Part shown: piece after piece, positions 58,360-64,000 of the stretch
Layout: every line of letters begins with the position of its first letter
Numbering within the stretch: the stretch's first letter is position 1
DNA from: UBA7672 sp030824255
GTDB taxonomy: Bacteria > Pseudomonadota > Alphaproteobacteria > Caulobacterales > Hyphomonadaceae
Assembly: GCA_942493305.1 (NCBI GenBank)
Contig: OW818686.1
Coordinates: forward strand, 2,666,001-2,730,000
Direction of reading: 5' to 3'
DNA: 64,000 nucleotides
Notes under the pieces: model-generated
Seen by the model: the letters and a program-made list of their open reading frames with translations, nothing else
Databases searched by the model: none
What the model was told of the DNA's origin: nothing
Made by a program: the position numbers and the translations under genes

Positions 58360-58772
58360 ATGGCCATGAACGTGGGGGCAGCCCGCGAAGGCGAGCCCTT
58401 GTCCGAAATCAACACCACGCCATTGATCGACGTGATGCTCGTGCTTCTCATCATGCTGATCGTCACTCTGCCCGCACAGCGTCATGCGGTGAAGCTCGCA
58501 CACCGCTTCCCTGCAAGGGCTGTCCGCCTCCGCAAGAGCAGTTAGCGCCCATTCGCATCACCATCGGTTTCGACGGCGCGATCAGCTGGAACGATGTCGC
58601 GGTCACGCGCGCCGAACTCCAGCAACGCTTTGCGTTGGAGGCGCGCAAACCCCTTCAGCCCGAGCTTCATATCAAGGCTGATCGCGAAGCCGAATATGGC
58701 GTCATCGCCCATGTGATGGCGGCAGCCCAACGTGAAGGCATGACGAAGATGGGCCTCGTGGAGGGCGGTTGA
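58360..58772 (+). pseudogene. ExbD/TolR-family gene, frameshifted
   Basis: The reading frame starts well (GGGAGG, then ATG at 58360) and encodes GEPLSEINTTPLIDVMLVLL with the essential transmembrane Asp24. It then shifts near 58497 and stops at 58543. Another frame continues from TPLPCKGCPPPQEQLAPIRI through ITIGFDGAISWNDVAVTR to KMGLVEGG, stopping at 58770. Adding one base near CTCG/CACACCG would restore a normal 137-residue ExbD-like protein. It is either a real inactivating deletion or a sequencing error. No exbB is adjacent. Confidence 0.85.
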
Positions 58773-58929
58773 CGGGCAGCCACCGAAATCTCCGCAAACG
58801 GAAGGTGACGCAACGGGATCGCGGAGCCCGCCATAACCATTCACCAAATACGGAACCAATCGGCCCCGGAAACATTTCGCTGTCTGACTTGGCCAGCAGT
58901 TGCGCTGGCCTCATGCGTGGGAGCAGGCT

Positions 58930-59004
58930 GTGAATTCAATCATCTATCTCGTTGGTCTCGTCGTTATCGTGCTGGCGATCCTGTCGTTCGTCGGACTGGG
59001 TTGA
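58930..59004 (+). CDS. 24-residue membrane microprotein
   Basis: GTG at 58930 begins MNSIIYLVGLVVIVLAILSF plus VGLG: one hydrophobic helix and almost nothing else. Such one-helix peptides occur widely in alphaproteobacteria. Its stop lies three bases before the ATG of the next membrane protein, so translation of the two may be coupled. Too short to assign a function; coding status rests on the hydrophobic pattern and the tight spacing. Confidence 0.5.
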   Translation: MNSIIYLVGLVVIVLAILSFVGLG

Positions 59005-59007
59005 GCC

Positions 59008-59736
59008 ATGTCTGAATTCATCACACGCGATACCAGGGTAGACTGGTCCGCTATTCTTGCAGGCACCGCCATCGCAACGGCGATCGGCATCGTGCTCAGC
59101 GCTTTCGGCCTCGGCATCGGGCTCAGTCTGACTTCCCCTTATGAAGGCGAAGGTTCTACGCCAGCGCTCTTCACAATGGGCGCAGGCCTGTGGCTGCTTG
59201 TCATCCAGCTGCTGGCTTTCGGCGCAGGCGGCTACATCGCGGCGCGTCTCCGCGCCCGCCAGCCTGAACTGTCCGAACACGAAGTCGACGTCCGCGATGG
59301 TCTCCATGGTCTCGTGGTTTGGGGCGTTGGCGTGATTGCTGCTGGCATCATCTCATTCGCACTCATCGGCGGCGTCACCACAGCTGCGCAGACCGGCGAT
59401 GGTCGCGGTGTCGTGGAAAGCGTCAGTATTGCCGCCAATGCCGAGATCGATCAGGCTGCGTCTGCCGAGCGCGTCGACAATCCGGAAGCTGCCGACGAGA
59501 CGCTGACCGAGCGTCGCGCCGAGATCGCCCGCAAGCTGGGCGTCATCTCCGCCTTCATGACAGCTGCAACGTTGCTTGTCGGCGCCGTTGCGGCATTCTT
59601 CGGGGCCGGTGTCGGTGGCCGCCATCGCGATGAAGCGGTGCAGGTGAAGTTCTTCGTTCTGCGCAAGGGTAAGCCCGTCGCTGTACCGCACCCGGTCACG
59701 ACGACGACCACGCCTATCCCGCCTACCAAGTACTGA
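59008..59736 (+). CDS. Membrane protein of unknown function
   Basis: This 242-residue protein has four predicted transmembrane helices: WSAILAGTAIATAIGIVLSA, GLWLLVIQLLAFGAGGYIAA, LVVWGVGVIAAGIISFALIG and ATLLVGAVAAFFGAGVGG. An acidic loop lies between helices three and four, and the tail is Thr/Pro-rich. The helices are rich in small residues. No family is recognised with certainty. It follows the 24-residue peptide gene and ends in a strong terminator. Confidence 0.8.
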   Translation: MSEFITRDTRVDWSAILAGTAIATAIGIVLSAFGLGIGLSLTSPYEGEGSTPALFTMGAGLWLLVIQLLAFGAGGYIAARLRARQPELSEHEVDVRDGLHGLVVWGVGVIAAGIISFALIGGVTTAAQTGDGRGVVESVSIAANAEIDQAASAERVDNPEAADETLTERRAEIARKLGVISAFMTAATLLVGAVAAFFGAGVGGRHRDEAVQVKFFVLRKGKPVAVPHPVTTTTTPIPPTKY

Positions 59737-59756
59737 TCTCGCAATCCAAATGACAG

Positions 59757-59788
59757 GCGGCCGGCGTGAACCTCACGCCGGCCGCTTT
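59757..59788 (+). terminator. Rho-independent terminator
   Basis: GCGGCCGGCGTGA (59757-59769) pairs with TCACGCCGGCCGC (59773-59785) around ACC, followed by TTT. It lies 20 bases after the membrane protein gene and converges on the nitroreductase gene. It is a 13-base-pair perfect stem with a short tail. Confidence 0.75.
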
Positions 59789-59811
59789 GCGATTCCGTCC
59801 GAGGCCTTGTC

Positions 59812-60492
59812 TCAGAACCCCTTGAATTCCACGACCTCATCCAGCGGTGCGCGCTCCGCATAAAGATCGTTCACCGCGTTGTCCGGATCGGGCACGCCCA
59901 GCGCCATGCCGGCATAGAGCATGTGATGCTCGTCCAGCTTGAAATGCTCGTGCAGTTCAATGCGCAGGCGCGCCCAGCATTCCTGCATGCACGTGCCCCA
60001 GCCGCGCTCCTCGGCCAGCAGTGCGATCGTTTGCATATACATGCCCATGTGCGCCCACTGGCCATGGCCCATGCGCGTGTCGATGACGAGGAACAGGCCC
60101 ACCGGCGCGCCAAAGAAACGATAATTGTTGGCGAACCACATGATGCGCCCCGCGCGGTCTTCACGCGGGATGCCGACTTTCTCGTACATCATCTCGCCGA
60201 CACGCTTGCGCCGTTCATTGTAGATCGGATCGATCACGGTGAGATCGGGGTAGACCGGCCTGTCGCCAGGCACGGGCCCCATCGGGTCCGCCGCCAGCAC
60301 ACGTTGCGCCATGGTGACGATCTCGTCTTTCGCGGCGCCCGTCACCGCGATGACCTTCCACGGCTGCAGATTGCCGCCCGATGGCGAGCGTTGCGCAATC
60401 GAAAGAAGATCCGCCAGCTGGTCCTTCGGAATGGGCTCGTCGAGAAAGGCCCGCGTCGAGATGCGCTGGCGAACGGCTTCAGTGACGGTCAT
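59812..60492 (-). CDS. Nitroreductase-family flavoprotein
   Basis: This 226-residue FMN-dependent protein shows RISTRAFLDEPIPKDQLADL, AQRSPSGGNLQPWKVIAVTG and GWGTCMQECWARLRIELHEH, the usual nitroreductase features. It also has LYAGMALGVPDPDNAVN near the end. Members reduce nitro groups, quinones or flavins with NAD(P)H; the substrate is unknown. The length fits. It is alone on the minus strand between terminators. Confidence 0.92.
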   Translation of the reverse strand: MTVTEAVRQRISTRAFLDEPIPKDQLADLLSIAQRSPSGGNLQPWKVIAVTGAAKDEIVTMAQRVLAADPMGPVPGDRPVYPDLTVIDPIYNERRKRVGEMMYEKVGIPREDRAGRIMWFANNYRFFGAPVGLFLVIDTRMGHGQWAHMGMYMQTIALLAEERGWGTCMQECWARLRIELHEHFKLDEHHMLYAGMALGVPDPDNAVNDLYAERAPLDEVVEFKGF

Positions 60493-60655
60493 GCGATATC
60501 CCCGTGAAACATCCCCATGGAACCCACCTTTGATCGCCCGTCAGAAATCGGGGCGGAACGATGACCACCAACATGACCATTTGTTCGTTTGACCATGCCG
60601 ATGGCAAGCGGCGAGTCTCGTCAGTGAGCCATCAGAGTCGCGGGAGTCGCCTAGC

Positions 60656-60805
60656 ATGTCCCAGCCCATGATTGCGGCCCTTGTCGCGGTCGGCGTTATC
60701 GCTCTCGCATTGCTCGCCGTGTTGCGACTGATGCGGCCGCGCCAGGTCACTCTGCCGGACTATCCGGAACTCCCTGCACCGCCAAAGGAAGACGGGCAGG
60801 GCTGA
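60656..60805 (+). CDS. 49-residue membrane protein
   Basis: MSQPMIAALVAVGVIALALL begins a one-helix protein, followed by RPRQVTLPDYPELPAPPKED, a proline-rich tail. CGGGAG lies about ten bases upstream of the ATG at 60656. No family is recognised. It lies between a nitroreductase and a short lipoprotein. Confidence 0.55.
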   Translation: MSQPMIAALVAVGVIALALLAVLRLMRPRQVTLPDYPELPAPPKEDGQG

Positions 60806-60877
60806 TATCCGTACGGGAACCTAGCCCCCATCGTGGGTGTTCAATCGTGGCCCTGTCCGCACACGCGAGACCCCGCC

Positions 60878-61099
60878 ATGAAAGTCCTTGCTGCGATCGC
60901 TGTCTTCTCTGCCATTGGCACACTCGCCGCGTGCCAGAGCGACAACTCGCATTATGACGGCACGTCACGCTTTGCCGGCAGCTCATCGTTTGACGTCGGA
61001 AACCACGAAATCCCCGAAAAGGACAAACCGGTTCCAGGCCCGGGCGTCCCTGACCCGACGCCTGCGCCGGATCTCAGCGCCAGCCCCGGCCGCGCCTAG
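60878..61099 (+). CDS. Short lipoprotein (73 residues)
   Basis: The N-terminal signal MKVLAAIAVFSAIGTLAAC gives a lipidated Cys19. The mature part is 54 residues, Ser/Pro-rich and apparently unstructured (KPVPGPGVPDPTPAPDL). No family is recognised. It is followed by another lipoprotein gene after 63 bases. Confidence 0.65.
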   Translation: MKVLAAIAVFSAIGTLAACQSDNSHYDGTSRFAGSSSFDVGNHEIPEKDKPVPGPGVPDPTPAPDLSASPGRA

Positions 61100-61162
61100 A
61101 ATTCCGCAGTTCGGCAACGAAACGTTGTGCTGCGTTCAGGTTCGCCTGTCACACTCCGGTTC

Positions 61163-62224
61163 ATGAAAATGCGTTTTGCCCTGATTGCCGCGCCTCTCGC
61201 CCTCGCGGGCCTTGGCGCCTGCTCCACCTACGATTCGTACGGCTACGGCGGATACTCGGACTACGGGTATTACGACGACGGCTACGGCTACAGCGATGGT
61301 TATGGCTACGCCTACAACGGCGGCCCGTATGCCGGCGGCGGCACGACCGTCATCTGGCATGACGCCTTTTACGACGATTTCTACGGCCCCGTTTACGGCG
61401 GCTACTGGGATCCCGACGGCTACTTCTGGTACCAGAACCGTCTCGGCGGCTCCTACTTGCGCGACCATGGTCGCCACTTCCGCCGCGATCACTGGGACGG
61501 CGGCCGGCGCTACCGCTACAAGGACGACCGCAACCATGGCGGCGGTGGCGGCAACTGGAACAACAACGACCGCGACCGCAACACCTATCCGCCGCTGTTC
61601 GGCGGCCAGCGCGATGACCGTAACGATCGCGGCCATGACCGTGGCGACAATCGTGGAAACGATCGCGGCCGCGATGACGACCGCCCGCGCGGCAACCCGA
61701 CGCCGCCGCGCGCAGGTAACGATCGCGATCGCGCCACCCCGCCGCCCCCGCTGTTCAACGGCCAGCAGCAACGTCCAGCCGGCGCAGCGCCCATCCAGGG
61801 CGGCAACCGCGACTGGAACCGCAACACCAACACCAGCACCCGTGACAACGACCGTGGCCGCGGCAACGCCCCGCCGGTCATCAACGGCAACAATGCGCCG
61901 CGCACCAACCCGGCCCCTCCGCCCAACCGTGGCGGCGGCCAGCTCGATGGCGGGCGCGGTGGACGCGGCAACGATGATCGTGGCCGCGACGCGCCCCGCG
62001 CCGGTGGAAACTCGAACCCGCCCCCGCTCTTCGGCGGCGGTGGTCAGCAACAGGCCCCGCGCGCCAATCCGCCGCCGCAACAGCCGCAGCAGCGCAACGC
62101 AAGCCCGCCGCCGCAGCAACAGCGCAACACGGCGCCGACTCAGCCTCAGTCACGCGGCTCGCGTAATGACGACGATAACCGCAACCGCGGTCGCGGTAAT
62201 GAAACCCGGCGCGACGACGACTAG
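61163..62224 (+). CDS. Low-complexity lipoprotein with repeated PPLF-type motifs
   Basis: This 353-residue lipoprotein (LGAC, Cys20) has a Tyr/Gly-rich region after the anchor (21-60), then a Trp/Tyr-rich WHDAFYDDFYGPVYGGYWDP patch. A long disordered part rich in Asn, Asp, Arg and Gly (DRGHDRGDNRGNDRGRDDDR) follows. Four short motifs recur: YPPLFGGQ, PPPLFNGQ, PPVINGN and PPPLFGGG (about residues 142, 195, 237, 287). The composition resembles envelope or RNA-binding-like low-complexity proteins. The start could be ATG 61163 or 61169. The terminator after it is strong. Confidence 0.75.
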   Translation: MKMRFALIAAPLALAGLGACSTYDSYGYGGYSDYGYYDDGYGYSDGYGYAYNGGPYAGGGTTVIWHDAFYDDFYGPVYGGYWDPDGYFWYQNRLGGSYLRDHGRHFRRDHWDGGRRYRYKDDRNHGGGGGNWNNNDRDRNTYPPLFGGQRDDRNDRGHDRGDNRGNDRGRDDDRPRGNPTPPRAGNDRDRATPPPPLFNGQQQRPAGAAPIQGGNRDWNRNTNTSTRDNDRGRGNAPPVINGNNAPRTNPAPPPNRGGGQLDGGRGGRGNDDRGRDAPRAGGNSNPPPLFGGGGQQQAPRANPPPQQPQQRNASPPPQQQRNTAPTQPQSRGSRNDDDNRNRGRGNETRRDDD

Positions 62225-62246
62225 GCGATAGCGTCATATCGAATGG

Positions 62247-62278
62247 AAAAGGGCGGCCGTGCAAACAGCCGCCCTTTT
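62247..62278. terminator. Bidirectional intrinsic terminator
   Basis: AAAAGGGCGGC (62247-62257) pairs with GCCGCCCTTTT (62268-62278). The A-run and T-run make it usable on both strands. It lies between the convergent lipoprotein and erpA genes. Confidence 0.88.
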
Positions 62279-62313
62279 GCTTGGACCAATTTGCTTGGAT
62301 GTGAAGGCTGGCG

Positions 62314-62661
62314 CTAAACCGAAAAACTCGTTCCGCAGCCGCAGCCGGATGTTGCGTTAGGATTGTGGATACGGAACGACGCCCCGATCACCTCTTCCAC
62401 GAAGTCGATCTCCGAGCCTTCCAGGAAGGGCAGGCTGGCGTGGTCCACCACGGCCTTGGCTCCATCCCGCTCGATCACCAGATCGTCCGCATTCACCGCG
62501 TCCGCAAACCCGAACCGGTAGGAAAAGCCCGAACACCCGCCGCCGATCACCTCGACGCGCAGCATCGTCCCCGCCTTCTGCCCCACCACGATCTTGTTGA
62601 TCCGGCGCGCGGCGGAGGTGGAGAGTGTCACGTCCGGGACTGAAGTGGCTGTATCAGGCAT
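62314..62661 (-). CDS. erpA: Iron-sulphur cluster insertion protein ErpA-like (A-type carrier)
   Basis: This 115-residue HesB/IscA-family protein has the three cluster-binding cysteines, one in VIGGGCSGFSYRFGF and two in SGCGCGTSF. It delivers [Fe-S] clusters to apo-proteins. Among A-type carriers, ErpA is favoured because the gene is divergent from dgt, as commonly seen in alphaproteobacteria, but IscA or SufA cannot be fully excluded. It is divergent from dgt with 69 bases between them. Confidence 0.88.
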   Translation of the reverse strand: MPDTATSVPDVTLSTSAARRINKIVVGQKAGTMLRVEVIGGGCSGFSYRFGFADAVNADDLVIERDGAKAVVDHASLPFLEGSEIDFVEEVIGASFRIHNPNATSGCGCGTSFSV

Positions 62662-62730
62662 AGGGAGCCTTAATTCGCTGTTCGTAGCGATTCAGATAAG
62701 AAGCCCGGAGCTTACAGGGAAGGCGCCTAC

Positions 62731-63927
62731 ATGGCCAAGCGTTTCACCGCCCCGCCGCGGGCGGCGTTCGCGACGGACCCCAACCGGTCCCGCGGCCGGC
62801 TCCACATCGAGCCTCCCAGCGCCACCCGCACGGATTTCCAGCGGGATCGCGACCGGATCATCCATTCGGATGCCTTCCGCCGCCTGAAGCAGAAAACCCA
62901 GGTTTTCGTCGCCCACGAAGGCGATCATTACCGGACGCGCCTCACCCATTCGCTGGAAGTCAGCCAGATCGCCCGCACGGCCGCCCGCCTGCTGGGCCTG
63001 GACGAGGATCTGGCCGAAACGCTCGCCCTTGCCCACGACATCGGCCATCCGCCCTTCGGCCATGCCGGGGAGACGGCTCTGGACACGGTCATGGCCGAGT
63101 ATGGCGGCTTCGATCACAACGCACAGGCCCTGCGCGTCCTCACCAAGCTGGAACAGCGCTATCCGAAATTCGATGGCCTGAACCTCACATGGGAATCCCT
63201 CGAAGGCGTCATCAAGCACAACGGACCACTGGTCACGGCGGAGAAGCCGATCGAAACCCTGCCCACCGCCTTCCGCGACTATGACGCCCTGCAATCGCTC
63301 GAGCTCGACACCTTCGCGGGCCCGGAGGCGCAGGTGGCCGCGCTTGCGGACGACATCGCCTACAACAATCACGACATCCAGGACGGCCTCCGCGCCGGCC
63401 TGTTCGAGATATCGGACCTGATGGACGTGCCGCTTGCGGGGGACGTCTTCCGCGATGTGATGGACCAGTATCCCGGCATCGAGCGCGACCGCATCATCTC
63501 GGAGTCGGTCCGCCGCCTGATCGGCATCTGGGTCGGCGATCTTGTCGGCGAATTCCATCGCCGCGCGGCCCAAGAAAATCCGCGCGCCGTGGAAGAGGTG
63601 AGGGCGCTCAGCCGCCCGCTCGCCGCCTTCTCGGATGATATCGCCGAGCGTCAGAAGCCTCTGCGCGCCTTCCTGTTCGAGCGCATGTATCGCCACCACA
63701 AGGTGAACCGGATGATGAGCCAGGCCCGGCGCATCGTGCGCGAACTCTTCGCCCTGTTCCTTGCCGAGCCCGAGACGCTGCCGCCGCCATGGCGCGACCG
63801 CGCGAAGGCGACCGGCGCCGACACGGTCAAGCGCGCCCGCGTCGTCTGCGACTACATCGCCGGCATGACCGACACCTACGCCATCGACGAACATCGCCGC
63901 CTGTTCAATCTGGAGCGCTGGGTCTGA
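62731..63927 (+). CDS. dgt: dGTPase-like deoxynucleoside triphosphate triphosphohydrolase
   Basis: This 398-residue HD-domain enzyme has RTRLTHSLEVSQIARTAARL and LALAHDIGHPPFGHAGE for the metal site. Later come ADDIAYNNHDIQDGLRAG and ERMYRHHKVNRM. This is the type 2 dGTPase-like subfamily, which removes triphosphate from dNTPs. The start at 62731 (MAKRFTAPPRAAF) fits relatives. Its TGA overlaps the ATG of the next gene by one base. Confidence 0.95.
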   Translation: MAKRFTAPPRAAFATDPNRSRGRLHIEPPSATRTDFQRDRDRIIHSDAFRRLKQKTQVFVAHEGDHYRTRLTHSLEVSQIARTAARLLGLDEDLAETLALAHDIGHPPFGHAGETALDTVMAEYGGFDHNAQALRVLTKLEQRYPKFDGLNLTWESLEGVIKHNGPLVTAEKPIETLPTAFRDYDALQSLELDTFAGPEAQVAALADDIAYNNHDIQDGLRAGLFEISDLMDVPLAGDVFRDVMDQYPGIERDRIISESVRRLIGIWVGDLVGEFHRRAAQENPRAVEEVRALSRPLAAFSDDIAERQKPLRAFLFERMYRHHKVNRMMSQARRIVRELFALFLAEPETLPPPWRDRAKATGADTVKRARVVCDYIAGMTDTYAIDEHRRLFNLERWV

Positions 63928-64000
63928 TGACGCTTCCGCTCACCCCGCGCGTCCTCGCGAACCGTCAGCTCGCGGCCTATAACGCGCGCAATCTCGATGC
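63927..64000 (+). CDS. NTF2-like (SnoaL/steroid-isomerase fold) protein, start only
   Basis: Only the first 24 residues are visible: TPRVLANRQLAAYNARNLD resembles the N-terminal helix of nuclear-transport-factor-2-like proteins (QLAAYNARDLDAF pattern). ATG at 63927 overlaps the dgt stop. The gene continues beyond the window. The assignment rests on a short stretch. Confidence 0.6.
   Translation, partial: MTLPLTPRVLANRQLAAYNARNLD

Noticed and set aside
1..64000. CRISPR arrays, transposases, integrases or prophage genes
   Set aside because: No regularly spaced repeats, transposase motifs, integrase motifs or phage structural genes were seen on reading.

Overview
The window is high-GC, gene-dense chromosomal DNA with an alphaproteobacterial character. 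The pcm, tolC, popZ and valS genes lie in order, an Irr-type Fur regulator sits behind its own ICE-like box, there is a perfect CtrA-type site (TTAA-N7-TTAA), and a large TonB-dependent receptor, many lipoproteins and abundant two-component proteins are present. A member of the Caulobacterales, Hyphomonadaceae-like, is the best guess, but placement rests on gene content only. I see no insertion sequence, prophage, integrase or CRISPR array.

Layout. Positions 1-3.1 kb hold the start of a HyuA-type hydantoinase/oxoprolinase and a divergent secreted penicillin-acylase-family enzyme. From 3.2 to 8.8 kb, on the minus strand, lies a compact operon transcribed TetR, acyl-CoA dehydrogenase, HTD2-type hydratase, CitE-type lyase, CoA-transferase, LuxR-type regulator. 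The four enzymes match the gene set of bacterial itaconate (C5-dicarboxylate) catabolism. From 8.9 to 19 kb come a MAPEG protein, a thiolase and a signalling block: HWE kinase, membrane-spanning winged-helix regulator, hybrid kinase with pseudo-receiver and Hpt, TadG-like protein and a REC-EAL c-di-GMP phosphodiesterase. From 19 to 28 kb there are a TetR, a serine hydrolase, kynureninase with a divergent lipoprotein hydrolase, Irr, a class III CoA-transferase, a two-TetR-domain fusion and an internally duplicated lipoprotein. From 28 to 37 kb there are a TonB receptor, hrpB with an RNA methyltransferase, and molybdate transport genes in the unusual order modB-modC-modA with a ModE-like inverted repeat inside modC.

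From 37.5 to 39.5 kb is a striking 675-residue protein joining a cysteine-less redoxin fold, a CxxCH haem-binding domain, a PHM/DBH-type two-copper monooxygenase with all six expected copper ligands, and two EF hands. From 40.2 to 41 kb are tRNA-Asn and tRNA-Cys flanking an intergenic region that carries a perfect CtrA box and hairpins, a candidate small-RNA locus. From 41 to 53.6 kb is a long plus-strand run: pcm, tolC, popZ, valS, an Ntn asparaginase lipoprotein, an aldo/keto reductase, DoxX, DUF2855, a ParE/RelE-like toxin pair and ilvD preceded by an attenuator-like element.

From 53.7 to 64 kb are a second TadG-like paralogue, DUF3137 and UPF0114 membrane proteins, xthA, a TonB-C-domain lipoprotein divergent from a frameshifted exbD with a TACANNTGTA palindrome between them, micro-membrane-proteins, lipoproteins, a nitroreductase, erpA, dgt and the start of an NTF2-like gene. 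No single locus is a proven new system. The copper-monooxygenase fusion, the CtrA-box intergenic element, the TadG-like twins, the regulator-flanked itaconate-type operon and the BlaI/CopY-like box at the broken exbD are the best leads. All functions are read from sequence motifs by eye. No database search was possible.
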